NCBI GenBank assembly: GCA_947627395.1 | Contig: CANQVW010000009.1 | Location: forward strand, 1-24,051 | Direction of reading: 5' to 3' | Source of the DNA: an uncultured Bacilli bacterium | GTDB lineage: Bacteria > Bacillota_I > Bacilli_A > ML615J-28 > CAG-698 | Length of the DNA stretch: 24,051 nucleotides | Shown: positions 13,933-22,451 of the stretch, in pieces | Position numbering within the stretch: the first letter of the stretch is position 1 | Layout of the letters: the number at the start of each line of letters is the position of its first letter | Notes under the pieces: generated by a model | The model's database searches: none | Seen by the model: only the letters and a program-made list of their open reading frames with translations | Told to the model about the DNA's origin: nothing | Program-made: the position numbers and the translations under genes

Positions 13933-14706
13933 ATGAAACATAGATGGATTATTGTTCTTTTTACTATCTTGATTGGAATTATTCTTTTTTGTGTTGGATA
14001 TAGTGAAGTTGCAAATGATGGTATTAATAAGAGAATAAAAGAATTTGTTTCTCGTGGAGAATATGTTTGTACAGTTGGTTCTTTTGAATACTATAAAGTA
14101 CATCCTAAGTATGATTATGAAGATTTAACCTATCCTGTTCTTAGAAGTTTTGATTCCCCATATCTAGGAACAACAGGAGATCTTTTTGTAACCGATAGAA
14201 ACCCAATGGATAATTTCTTTCTTACAAAATATTTATCTAGTCGTGTATGGATTGGACATATGGGAATTGTTTCTGATGAAACTGGTCAACACACAGCTGA
14301 AATTATTGGTAATTTAGATATCAAATCCAATATTAGTCAAATATTTAGAAACACATGGCATGTAGAGGAAGATACACCTAGACTATTAATGTTACGTGTT
14401 AAAAACATCAATCAAGAACAAAAAGAAATCATTCAAGAAAAAATACAAGAAACTTTAGGTGCTAAATATAATTATACATTTATATTTAGAGGACCTAATA
14501 CTTATTATTGCTCAGATTATGTTGATAGAATTTTAAATGCCGCAGGAATTGAATTAAATAAAGATAAAATCTTTGCTTTAGGAGAAGATTTTATTCGCAG
14601 CAATGATGTTTATATTACCTATTACAAGGAAGAAGTTGTAGTTAATGAAAAAATAATTAAAAAAGTATATTATTTAAGCGAGGATGATAATATATGCTTG
14701 AATTAA
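13933..14706 (+). CDS. Permuted papain-like (YiiX/YycO-type NlpC/P60) hydrolase, membrane anchored
   Basis: Protein of 257 aa. One N-terminal helix (about 5-23) acts as an uncleaved anchor or signal. The rest resembles the circularly permuted NlpC/P60 papain-like fold: GTTGDLFV (79-86), a His motif WIGHMGIVS (His109), then an acidic AEIIGN, and the Cys motif TYYCSDYVDRILNAAGIEL (Cys193), where relatives have Y-C-S-E-L-V. Members act on peptidoglycan peptides or lipid-linked esters or amides; the substrate here cannot be assigned. The catalytic pair would lie outside the membrane. Its end overlaps the ABC transporter gene by 13 bases, so the two are probably expressed together. The fold assignment is from motifs only. 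Confidence 0.72.
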   Translation: MKHRWIIVLFTILIGIILFCVGYSEVANDGINKRIKEFVSRGEYVCTVGSFEYYKVHPKYDYEDLTYPVLRSFDSPYLGTTGDLFVTDRNPMDNFFLTKYLSSRVWIGHMGIVSDETGQHTAEIIGNLDIKSNISQIFRNTWHVEEDTPRLLMLRVKNINQEQKEIIQEKIQETLGAKYNYTFIFRGPNTYYCSDYVDRILNAAGIELNKDKIFALGEDFIRSNDVYITYYKEEVVVNEKIIKKVYYLSEDDNICLN

Positions 14707-17033
14707 AAAATATATCTAAAATCTATCAAACTGGTGATGAAAAAATACATGCTTTAAATCAAATTTCATGCACCTTTAATAATCAAGAATTCGTTAGCAT
14801 TATTGGCCCATCAGGATGTGGAAAAACAACATTACTAAATATCATTGGTGGTTTAGATGAAAAAGATGCGGGAGATATTATCATTAATGGAGTTAGCACA
14901 TTAGAATACAAGGCTAAAGATTGGGATAATTATCGAAATAAACACATTGGTTTTATTTTTCAAAATTATCATTTAATTCCGCACTTATCTGTATATGAAA
15001 ATATTGAGTTATCTTTATCTCTTGCTGGTATTCCACAGCATAAAAAAAGAGAGCAAATTTTAGAAGCGTGTTGTAAAGTTGGAATTCAAGACCAAATCAA
15101 GAAAAAACCCAATCAATTATCAGGTGGGCAAATGCAAAGAGTTGCAATTGCAAGGGCGATTGTGAATCATCCAAGCATTATACTTGCAGATGAACCCACT
15201 GGAGCACTAGATAGCAAAACTTCTATTCAAATCATGGATGTCTTAAAAGAGATATCTAAAGATTGTTTAGTTATTATGGTTACACATAATGTTGAACTGG
15301 CATACCAATATAGTACAAGAGTTATAAAAATGTTAGATGGAACAATCGAAGAAACAAATATTGTTCCCCAAGTTGACAAGGAAAGAATCGCTAAGAAAAA
15401 TAAAAATAATAAAAAAAGTTCAATGTCAATTTTTACAGCTTTACATTTAAGTTTTAGAAACTTATTTACGAAAAAGTTTAGGACCCTTTTAACAATTCTT
15501 GCTTGTAGTGTAGGCATTATTAGTTTAAGTATGGTTTTAACAGTGACCAATGGAATGAATTTATATATTAGTGATTTTCAAAAGGAATCTTTAAAAACTT
15601 ATCCAGTAACCATCACTAGTGTTGTAGATAATGAAGAGCCCGAAGAAGAAAATCCAATCTATCAAGAATATCCATCAGAAAACATTGTTCATATTGTCAA
15701 TGAATATCGCTCATATAGTGGACATGTAAATACATTCACAAATGAATTTATGAATCATGTAAAGACTATGCCCGAAGAATATTATACAGTTATTGGATAT
15801 AGTGGATGGTTACGCATGAGAATTTTAACAAAAAATCAATCGAGTTATCGATATATTTCTAGTACATCTTATTTAAAAGAAATCAATCCTGATTTAGATT
15901 ATCTTGAAGACGAATATGATTTGTTAGCTGGTGAGGGATTTCCAAATGAAAAAGAGGAAATCGCTTTGGTTATTGATAAAAACAATTGTATTGATATTAC
16001 AGTTTTATCTGCATTAGGAATTGATTATGATGGGAAAGAATCCTTTCGTTTTGAAGATTTGTTAGGAAAAGAATATAAAGTGGTAGAAAATAATGATTAT
16101 TATCAAAAAGTAAATGATATCTATGTATCCAGTTCAAGCTCAAAAAATGAACAACTTTATCAACAAAGTAAAATCGCTTTAAAAATTACTGCAATACTAC
16201 GTCAAAAGAAAACGGCACAGACCAAACTTTATGGTACTTCACTTTTATATACATCTTTATTAACAGATTATATGCTAGAAAGTAATTTATCTTCAGATAT
16301 TGTGAAAGAACAACAACAGTATGGTTTAGAAAAAAATGTTTTAACAGGACGTCCTTATCAAGATATTGTTGGAGAAACTTATACACAAACAAAGGAATAT
16401 CAATTGGAATCTAATTTATCACAATTTGGTGCTGTTTATTCGATTACAAGAATTTCTATTTATACGGATAAATTTGAAAACTTTTCTAAAATTCAAGATT
16501 ATGTAGATATTTATAACGAAGGAAAAGTAAGTGATGCTCAAATTCAATATACAGATCGCTTAAAATCACTTACCAATGAATTTGAAACATTTATTCGTGT
16601 CATTACAAAAATTTTGGTTATTTTTTCTTCTATTTCTCTTGCAGTATCGTCGATTATGATTGCTATTATTACGTATATATCTGTTATGGAGCGTATCAAG
16701 GAAATTGGTATATTAAGAAGTGTGGGTGCTAGAAGGGTGGACATCACAAGGATATTTGTTGTTGAAAATGGCGTGATTGGTCTTTTAGCCGGCGTGATTG
16801 GAATTACTTTAGGAATCATTTTTATCCGTCCTATTTTAAAAAATGTAGTTCAAATTATGTCTGAAAATAATGTTACATATTTAGATATTACAAGTTTAAG
16901 CAGCCCATCCTTTAATCCACTACATTTAACTTTGTTGGTAATTGGTAGTGTCGTATTAACCATTTTAGCTGGACTAATTCCTGCAATTATGGCTTCATTC
17001 CAGTCACCAGTGAAAGCTCTAAGACAAGAATAA
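14694..17033 (+). CDS. MacB-type ABC transporter, ATPase fused to FtsX-like permease
   Basis: Protein of 779 aa with an N-terminal ATPase of about 220 residues: Walker A GPSGCGKTT (38-46), Q-loop FIFQNYHLIP, signature LSGGQMQRVAIARA (142-155), Walker B IILADEPTGALDS and H-loop MVTHN. A basic linker follows (KKNKNNKKSS), then a membrane helix at about 265-285, an extracytoplasmic domain of about 340 residues, and a C-terminal three-helix FtsX block with the hallmark ERIKEIGILRSVGARR. This is the MacB-like mechanotransmission design, with ATPase before permease in one chain. No separate MacA-like adaptor is next to it. The ATG at 14694 has GAGGATG upstream and overlaps the hydrolase gene. mnmE begins 11 bases after the stop. 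The substrate is unknown; peptide, antibiotic or lipoprotein export and signalling are possible. Confidence 0.93.
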   Translation: MLELKNISKIYQTGDEKIHALNQISCTFNNQEFVSIIGPSGCGKTTLLNIIGGLDEKDAGDIIINGVSTLEYKAKDWDNYRNKHIGFIFQNYHLIPHLSVYENIELSLSLAGIPQHKKREQILEACCKVGIQDQIKKKPNQLSGGQMQRVAIARAIVNHPSIILADEPTGALDSKTSIQIMDVLKEISKDCLVIMVTHNVELAYQYSTRVIKMLDGTIEETNIVPQVDKERIAKKNKNNKKSSMSIFTALHLSFRNLFTKKFRTLLTILACSVGIISLSMVLTVTNGMNLYISDFQKESLKTYPVTITSVVDNEEPEEENPIYQEYPSENIVHIVNEYRSYSGHVNTFTNEFMNHVKTMPEEYYTVIGYSGWLRMRILTKNQSSYRYISSTSYLKEINPDLDYLEDEYDLLAGEGFPNEKEEIALVIDKNNCIDITVLSALGIDYDGKESFRFEDLLGKEYKVVENNDYYQKVNDIYVSSSSSKNEQLYQQSKIALKITAILRQKKTAQTKLYGTSLLYTSLLTDYMLESNLSSDIVKEQQQYGLEKNVLTGRPYQDIVGETYTQTKEYQLESNLSQFGAVYSITRISIYTDKFENFSKIQDYVDIYNEGKVSDAQIQYTDRLKSLTNEFETFIRVITKILVIFSSISLAVSSIMIAIITYISVMERIKEIGILRSVGARRVDITRIFVVENGVIGLLAGVIGITLGIIFIRPILKNVVQIMSENNVTYLDITSLSSPSFNPLHLTLLVIGSVVLTILAGLIPAIMASFQSPVKALRQE

Positions 17034-17044
17034 GGAGAGTTGAT

Positions 17045-18409
17045 ATGAAAAAAGTGATGCAAAATGACACAATTGCTGCCATTTCAACAGCCCTTTCTAA
17101 TGGAGCTGTTTCAATAGTTCGAGTTAGTGGAGAAAATGCCATAGTAATTGTAAATGAAATTTTCAAAGGGAAGGATTTAACAAAAGTAAAAAGTCACACC
17201 ATTCATTATGGGCATATTGTTGATGAAAAAGAAGTTTTAGATGAGGTCTTGGTTAGTGTGTTTAAATCTCCTAAAACATTTACCAAAGAGGATGTTGTGG
17301 AAATTAATTGTCATGGAGGAGTTTTTGTTACCAATCGCATACTAGAATTACTATTAGTGCATGGAGCAAGATTAGCAGATCCAGGTGAATTTACAAAAAG
17401 AGCTTTCTTAAATGGTCGAATTGATTTAACACAAGCGGAAGCCGTTATGGATATGATTTCTTCTCAAACCACGCATAGCTTAAAAATGGCTAATTATGGA
17501 CTAAATGGGGAAACGAGTGAATTCATTCGTAAATTAAGAAATCGTATTTTAGAATGCATGTTAAAAATTGAAGTGAACATTGATTATCCAGAATACGAAG
17601 ATGAAGAAATTATTACACAAGATGTTTTATTTCCTGAACTCCATTCTTTACTAAAAGAAATCAATCAAATACTAGAAAAATCAACCATTTCTCAAGTTCT
17701 CCAAAATGGAATTAAAACAGCGATTATTGGTCGACCCAACGTAGGTAAATCAAGCTTGTTAAATGCACTTCTTAGAGAAGATAAAGCTATTGTAACGAAT
17801 ATTGAAGGTACGACTAGAGATCTTGTTGAAGGAAGTATTCGTATTGGTGGAGTTGTTTTACACTTAATTGATACAGCAGGAATTCGTAAAACTTCAGATT
17901 ATATTGAGCAAATTGGTGTAGAAAAAACAAATAAAGTGATTGAAAATGCTGAACTTGTTTTATTAGTACTAGATAATAGTAGAGAACTAAATGAAGTAGA
18001 TCTTCATTTGCTAGATATAACAAAAGATAAAAATAGAATTGTTATTGTAAATAAAAAAGATTTAGATTCTAAAATAGATTCTAAATCCATTCCTAATGCA
18101 ATACTCATTTCTAGTTATCAAAATCAAGATATTGAAATTTTAGAGAATAAAATTAAAGAGATGTTCCATATAGGATCAATCATGGATATTGATCCATCCT
18201 ATATTGGCAACGCTAGACAAATTTCTAAATTAAAAGAAGCTAAAAAACATTTAGAAGATGCAATCAGTAGTTTAAATGAAAAACAACCAGTAGATATTGC
18301 AAACATTGATATTCATCATGCCTGGATATCGTTAGGAGAAATTCTTGGAGAGGTTAGTAGTGAAGAATTACTTGATGAATTGTTTTCTAGATTTTGTTTA
18401 GGAAAGTAA
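17045..18409 (+). CDS. mnmE: tRNA modification GTPase MnmE
   Basis: With MnmG it installs the cmnm5 group on U34 of certain tRNAs; 454 aa, usual length. The N-terminal tetrahydrofolate-binding domain shows DPGEFTKRAFLNGRIDLTQAE as FTKRAFLNGRIDLTQAEAV. The G domain has G1 GRPNVGKS (229-236), GTTRD (255-259), DTAG (276-279) and NKKD (336-339). The C-terminal CLGK carries the catalytic Cys451. AAGGAGAG precedes the ATG at 17045; an internal ATG four codons on is a possible but less well-placed start. mnmE commonly lies near jag in Bacillota. Here fic and the hydrolase/ABC pair separate them, and mnmE rides at the end of that operon. Confidence 0.97.
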   Translation: MKKVMQNDTIAAISTALSNGAVSIVRVSGENAIVIVNEIFKGKDLTKVKSHTIHYGHIVDEKEVLDEVLVSVFKSPKTFTKEDVVEINCHGGVFVTNRILELLLVHGARLADPGEFTKRAFLNGRIDLTQAEAVMDMISSQTTHSLKMANYGLNGETSEFIRKLRNRILECMLKIEVNIDYPEYEDEEIITQDVLFPELHSLLKEINQILEKSTISQVLQNGIKTAIIGRPNVGKSSLLNALLREDKAIVTNIEGTTRDLVEGSIRIGGVVLHLIDTAGIRKTSDYIEQIGVEKTNKVIENAELVLLVLDNSRELNEVDLHLLDITKDKNRIVIVNKKDLDSKIDSKSIPNAILISSYQNQDIEILENKIKEMFHIGSIMDIDPSYIGNARQISKLKEAKKHLEDAISSLNEKQPVDIANIDIHHAWISLGEILGEVSSEELLDELFSRFCLGK

Positions 18410-18435
18410 AAGAGTGAGGAGCCCTCACTCTTTTT
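18408..18435. terminator. Bidirectional terminator between mnmE and the SPFH gene
   Basis: GAGTGAGG (18412-18419) and CCTCACTC (18423-18430) form a perfect stem with a 3-base loop, flanked by AAAA and TTTTT so that it works in both directions. Confidence 0.92.
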
Positions 18436-18438
18436 GGT

Positions 18439-19377
18439 TTATTTATTTGTTTCTTTATCATCCGTTCCAACTTCTTTTAAAGAAGCAACTAATCCAGCCA
18501 TTCCTTGAATTTCTGAAGGAATAATAATTTTTGTTGATTGCCCTTTGGAAACTTCAATTAAAGCATCATAAGCTTTTAAAGTTAAAACAGACTGATCTGC
18601 TTTTGCTTCTCGAATTAGCTCTAAACCTTTTGCTTGTGCTTGATTAACTTTTAAAATAGCTTCTGCTTGACCTTCAGCTTCCGCAATCAATGCTTGACGT
18701 TTTGCTTCAGCTTTTAAAATTTCAGCTTGCTTATTGGCCTCGGCTTGTAAAATTTGTGATTCTTTAACACCTTCAGCTTGCAAAATCATAGATTTCTTCT
18801 CGCCCTCAGCTTTTAAGATAGCTTCACGTCTTTCACGTTCTGCACGCATTTGTTTTTCCATCGCTTCACGAATATCTTTTGGAGGAAGAATATTTTTTAG
18901 TTCAACTCTTGTTACTTTCATTCCCCATGGATCTGTTGCTATATCTAAGATTTCTGTCATTTTTGAATTGATTAAATCACGGCTAGTTAATGTTTCATCT
19001 AACTCGATTGAACCAACAATATTACGCAAAGTTGTTGAGGTTAATTTTTCTAATGCCATACTTGGATTTTCAACACCATAGGTATATAATTTAGGATCTG
19101 TAATTTCAAAGAATACAACTGTATCAATTTGCATTGTTACATTATCTTTTGTAATAACAGATTGTGGATCATAATCCATCACTTGTTCTTTTAATGAGAT
19201 TTTTTTAGCAACACGGAAAAAGAAAGGACAAATCCAATGAAAACCAGCAGTCAACGTTTTATGATATAAACCTAATTTTTCAACAATATATACCTTAGCT
19301 TGCGGAACAATACGAATTCCTGAAATTGCAAGAGCAATAAAAACAATAACAACGAAAATAATAATATAAAACCACAT
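18439..19377 (-). CDS. SPFH-domain (stomatin/paraslipin-like) membrane protein
   Basis: Protein of 312 aa. One N-terminal membrane helix (about 2-20) is followed directly by the SPFH domain (IRIVPQAKVYIVEKLGLYHK, then GFHWICPF, then QSVITKDNVTMQIDTVVFF), to about residue 175. A long Ala/Glu-rich coiled coil (about 180-255) repeats the pattern I-L-(K/Q)-A-E. The C-terminal part is hydrophobic (GMAGLVASLKE). Such proteins form large cage-like oligomers that organise membranes. Pairing with an NfeD-like gene 13 bases upstream is a conserved arrangement. The start is supported by AAGGAGGTTTAAATT. Confidence 0.93.
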   Translation of the reverse strand: MWFYIIIFVVIVFIALAISGIRIVPQAKVYIVEKLGLYHKTLTAGFHWICPFFFRVAKKISLKEQVMDYDPQSVITKDNVTMQIDTVVFFEITDPKLYTYGVENPSMALEKLTSTTLRNIVGSIELDETLTSRDLINSKMTEILDIATDPWGMKVTRVELKNILPPKDIREAMEKQMRAERERREAILKAEGEKKSMILQAEGVKESQILQAEANKQAEILKAEAKRQALIAEAEGQAEAILKVNQAQAKGLELIREAKADQSVLTLKAYDALIEVSKGQSTKIIIPSEIQGMAGLVASLKEVGTDDKETNK

Positions 19378-19390
19378 AATTTAAACCTCC

Positions 19391-19876
19391 TTATAATTTG
19401 TCTATAATTTCATGATTAATGATTTTTGAAACAATTAATTTCGTTCCTGAAATTGCATCAATTTGAACTTTTTCTCCTTCATAAAAGGATTGATGCTCTA
19501 AATTCACTGCACGCCATAAATTATTATCCACTTTAACTTGCCCTACTTCATCCTCGCTAAAAGCGATTGTAATAATTCCAACCATACCAATAACTCTATC
19601 TGCATTCGTATGAATAACCTCTCTATTCATAATCTTTTTTGCAAGAGGTCTTGTGGCAATTAAAGCAATAATTGTAACAACAACAAAAATACTTAATTGA
19701 AAATAAATATTCAATCCACACACAGTAGCAATTAAAGCAGCTATTGCTCCTACAGAAAACCATACTGTTATTAAATTAGTTGTTGAAAGTTCTAAAATAA
19801 CGGTTGTAACAATTAAGATACTCCATATCACAAGCATGGTTGTTTGAAATGTTGTGTATTCTAAAAATACATTCAT
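19391..19876 (-). CDS. NfeD-like membrane protein with OB-fold tail
   Basis: Protein of 161 aa. Three membrane helices fill about residues 10-75 (LVIWSILIVTTVILEL, then TVWFSVGAIAALIATVCGL, then IFVVVTIIALIATRPLAKK). A soluble beta-rich domain follows (about 90-158), with GMVGIITIAF, VGQVKVDNNLWRAV and GEKVQIDAISGTKLIV, typical of the NfeD OB fold. It lacks the N-terminal ClpP-like protease of long NfeD forms, so it is a short NfeD. It functions with SPFH proteins. It begins 1 base after the upstream gene's stop, with GGAGGTAAAATAAA upstream. Confidence 0.9.
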   Translation of the reverse strand: MNVFLEYTTFQTTMLVIWSILIVTTVILELSTTNLITVWFSVGAIAALIATVCGLNIYFQLSIFVVVTIIALIATRPLAKKIMNREVIHTNADRVIGMVGIITIAFSEDEVGQVKVDNNLWRAVNLEHQSFYEGEKVQIDAISGTKLIVSKIINHEIIDKL

Positions 19877-19877
19877 T

Positions 19878-20255
19878 TTATTTTACCTCCTTCAACAATT
19901 TCACTTTTAATGTTTTATCTTCAACAGACCACTCACATTCAAATTTATGAAACGCATTATTTGAAAAATCTAATGGGAATAATTGACATAGGTGATGAAT
20001 AATTTGTTTTCCACTAATTCTACCATAACTTGGTTTAACGGAAATTTTGTGTATTTCATCTTCGTTGTAAATTCCCATCGTGACTTCTTCTTTACTAATG
20101 GATTTAATCAATAAATCTGAAGAATTCTTATCATACCCTATTAATGCTCCAAAAGAATTTTTGAAATGATTACTTGCAACAGTATTTAGGGTGATGTTCG
20201 TTTCATAGATTGTAGCTAAACCATTTGTACTTCTTGTAAACCATTCTACACTCAT
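19878..20255 (-). CDS. Hypothetical small protein, first gene of SPFH operon
   Basis: I do not recognise this soluble protein of 125 aa. It has no membrane helix or signal. It reads as alternating beta strands and a central helix (GKQIIHHLCQLFPLDF) with a Lys-rich end (TLKVKLLKEVK). Two ATG codons are available, 20261 and 20255. The Shine-Dalgarno AAGGAGG abuts the first with no spacing but is 6 bases from the second, so I place the start at 20255. It is tightly linked to the NfeD and SPFH genes and may act with them, but no function can be assigned. Confidence 0.75.
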   Translation of the reverse strand: MSVEWFTRSTNGLATIYETNITLNTVASNHFKNSFGALIGYDKNSSDLLIKSISKEEVTMGIYNEDEIHKISVKPSYGRISGKQIIHHLCQLFPLDFSNNAFHKFECEWSVEDKTLKVKLLKEVK

Positions 20256-20274
20256 TTTCATCCTCCTTACTTAT

Positions 20275-20303
20275 ATTATACAAAAAGATTCAAAAAAATT
20301 CAA
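20275..20303 (-). promoter_or_regulatory. Promoter of the SPFH operon
   Basis: On the minus strand TTGAAT (20298-20303) and TATAAT (20275-20280) are 17 bases apart, about 20 bases upstream of the start codon. Confidence 0.75.
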
Positions 20304-20365
20304 GATATTTTTAAAAATTATTTTTAAATGTCGAAAAAGAAAATTCAAAAAAGATAATTATTTAT

Positions 20366-20393
20366 TTGAAAAAAAAGAAATGTGTGATATAAT
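20366..20393 (+). promoter_or_regulatory. Promoter of the gene at 20419
   Basis: TTGAAA (20366-20371), a 16-base spacer and TATAAT (20388-20393), with an extended TGA before the -10. It is back-to-back with the divergent SPFH operon promoter. Confidence 0.78.
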
Positions 20394-20418
20394 ATTTGAA
20401 GAAACATTAGGAGGTATC

Positions 20419-21417
20419 ATGAAAAAACTTATTAAAATATTAATTGTTGTTATCATTCCATTGCTCGCAGCATTTGGAATAGGAACTTATGCATATCGTC
20501 GTTATCAAGGAAACTTTTTCCCAAATTATATGGACAATGCATCTCAAGATAGTTCCATTGAGCGATTTGTTACTTTACTTGAATTTGAAGAACAATATTT
20601 AGATTACAAAAAAACAGATGATGGATTTGAATTTTTCTATTCTAAGGACGTTGAAAATGAATATGGAAAGTTGTTCCATTTAGATATTATTCGCTCTAAT
20701 AGAATCACAAAAGAAGATGAAACAAAAGATAATTTACCTGCTGGACAAAAAGATGTTAATGATTTAACATATTTCTTTGCAATTTATAATTTGAATTATA
20801 AAACTGTTGCTACTTCTTTAGAAGATCAAGAAGATGGAGAACATGGATTATTAAAAACAGAAATCCCTGCTTTACAACTGCAACTTGTGGATACGAAAGA
20901 TGAAAATATTGTTACAACAGTAAAAACATTAGGATCTGTATTAACAGATTATGCAAACGCAGAAATTCCTGATTATGGATATTCCCCTAAAAAAGATGAT
21001 CGTGGAAGAGCATTATTTGAGAGTGGAACTTCACCAATGTTTTATATGAAGTTGGATGCTTCCGCATTAAATAGTTTTTCTGAAAAAGTTAAGGTTGTTA
21101 TTTCTGCTGCATCTTCATGGACAGGTGCAGATACAGTGACAAAAGAAGTCTTTTCAGAAGAAATAGATGGAATGTATAATGGAAATGACATCAATAAAAA
21201 AGATGAAGCTAAAGATGAATTAAAAAAATTTACTAAAGTGTATGATCAAAATATCAAAGAAGCTGGTTATTTTAGTTTCTGTTTCAAGAAATATATATGG
21301 TGGGAAGCACTTCTTGCTATCGCTGTTGCTGGTATTGTTTGTGGTTCTTTCGTTGCTGTATGGTCAAGTGAAGAAAAAGAATCTAATAAAAAAGATAAAA
21401 ATAAGTTAAAGAAGTAG
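20419..21417 (+). CDS. Unrecognised double-anchored membrane protein
   Basis: Protein of 332 aa that I do not recognise. It has an N-terminal membrane helix at about 3-25 (KKLIKILIVVIIPLLAAFGI), a polar, Asp/Lys/Tyr-rich outer region of about 265 residues, and a second helix at about 292-314 (EALLAIAVAGIVCGSFVAV) with a very basic tail. No enzyme motif is visible. The start at 20419 is preferred over an upstream in-frame ATG at 20380, because AGGAGGT sits 6 bases before it and the longer form would begin before the -10. It is a single gene with its own promoter and terminator. The layout resembles the protein at 9534. Confidence 0.82.
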   Translation: MKKLIKILIVVIIPLLAAFGIGTYAYRRYQGNFFPNYMDNASQDSSIERFVTLLEFEEQYLDYKKTDDGFEFFYSKDVENEYGKLFHLDIIRSNRITKEDETKDNLPAGQKDVNDLTYFFAIYNLNYKTVATSLEDQEDGEHGLLKTEIPALQLQLVDTKDENIVTTVKTLGSVLTDYANAEIPDYGYSPKKDDRGRALFESGTSPMFYMKLDASALNSFSEKVKVVISAASSWTGADTVTKEVFSEEIDGMYNGNDINKKDEAKDELKKFTKVYDQNIKEAGYFSFCFKKYIWWEALLAIAVAGIVCGSFVAVWSSEEKESNKKDKNKLKK

Positions 21418-21437
21418 GGGAAATTCCCCTCTTTTTG
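21416..21437 (+). terminator. Terminator after the gene at 20419
   Basis: AGGGG (21416-21420), loop AAATT and CCCCT (21426-21430) are followed by CTTTTTG and more T residues. The stem begins at the stop codon. Confidence 0.85.
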
Positions 21438-21477
21438 TTTTTGCTAGTAAAATGTAAATGACTTTTCTTTTAGAATG

Positions 21478-21486
21478 TGATATAAT
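21478..21486 (+). promoter_or_regulatory. Extended -10 promoter of the sugar kinase gene
   Basis: TGATATAAT (21478-21486) is an extended -10; no convincing -35 lies upstream. It is about 53 bases before the start codon. Confidence 0.6.
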
Positions 21487-21539
21487 AAACATAAATAGTC
21501 AAGTAAAATAATAAAAAAAATCAAGAAAAAGGTGATGCA

Positions 21540-22451
21540 ATGATATATACAATTGGAGAGGCATTAGTTGATTTGATCCCAAATCAAGAAACTTTTACTC
21601 CATATGTAGGTGGCGCTCCAGCAAATGTGGCTATGGCAGCTAGAAAATTAGGAAGTAAAACCTCGTTTATTGGAAAAATTGGAAATGATTCATATGGAAA
21701 ATTTATTTTAAATACTTTAAAAGGGCTTCATGTGGATACTTCTTATGTTTTTATGAGTGATCAACATCCAACCTGTGAAGTTCAAGTGGGATTAAATGAA
21801 AACCATGACCGATATTTCGTTTCTAGGACTCCTCTTTCCGCGGATTTATTTTTAAAAAGCGATGAAATTCAAAATATTCCTTTTCAAAAGGAGGATACTT
21901 TACATTTTTGTTCTGTCGATTTAACAAATTTTCCTGTGAAAGAAGCAACCATAACTTGCATTGAGCATATAAAACAAAAAAATGGAATCGTATCTTTCGA
22001 TCCCAATGTTCGACTACCTTTTTGGGAAAGTGAAGAAGCATGCAAAAAAACTATTTTTTCCTTTTTTCCAGTGGCAGATATTGTGAAAATGAGTGATGAA
22101 GATTTAAAATTTTTATTTCCAAATCAAAAAATGGATGATGTTGCAACATATTTATTTCAAAGAGGGATTCAAATTGTATTGTTTACCTTAGGAAGCCAAG
22201 GATCTATGGCTTATTATGAAGGAAAAAAATATTTCCAAAAAGCTTTCTCAGTTCCAGTGGTCGATACAACGGGTGCAGGAGATGTTTTTATTGGTTCTTT
22301 TCTTTTCTTTTTTAGAGAAGAAAAAAAGGCCATTCAGGAGGCTCATTACTACGCTTCTATCTCTTCCGCAATCATTTGTACAAAAGAAGGAGTTGCCTCC
22401 CATCTTCCGAATCAAAATGATTTAAAAAAATTTTCACAAAATCAAACATAA
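21540..22451 (+). CDS. PfkB-family carbohydrate kinase, probable fructokinase
   Basis: ATP-dependent sugar kinase of the ribokinase/PfkB family, 303 aa. It opens TIGEALVDLIP, with the PfkB glycine signature YVGGAPANVAMAARKLG and FIGKIGNDSYG, then SFDPNVRLPFW, and the C-terminal anion-hole motif DTTGAGDVFIGS with the catalytic Asp. The pattern is closest to bacterial fructokinases (GEALIDFIP, DPNxRxxLW). Related PfkB substrates such as other ketoses cannot be excluded. No PTS or transporter gene is adjacent. AAAAAGGTG lies upstream of the ATG. Confidence 0.9.
   Translation: MIYTIGEALVDLIPNQETFTPYVGGAPANVAMAARKLGSKTSFIGKIGNDSYGKFILNTLKGLHVDTSYVFMSDQHPTCEVQVGLNENHDRYFVSRTPLSADLFLKSDEIQNIPFQKEDTLHFCSVDLTNFPVKEATITCIEHIKQKNGIVSFDPNVRLPFWESEEACKKTIFSFFPVADIVKMSDEDLKFLFPNQKMDDVATYLFQRGIQIVLFTLGSQGSMAYYEGKKYFQKAFSVPVVDTTGAGDVFIGSFLFFFREEKKAIQEAHYYASISSAIICTKEGVASHLPNQNDLKKFSQNQT

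Noticed and set aside
18734..19081. Plus-strand frame opposite the SPFH gene
   Set aside because: Antisense shadow of the Ala/Glu-rich coiled coil.
20380..20418. Upstream ATG for the membrane protein at 20419
   Set aside because: It starts before the -10 hexamer, while AGGAGGT is ideally placed for 20419.
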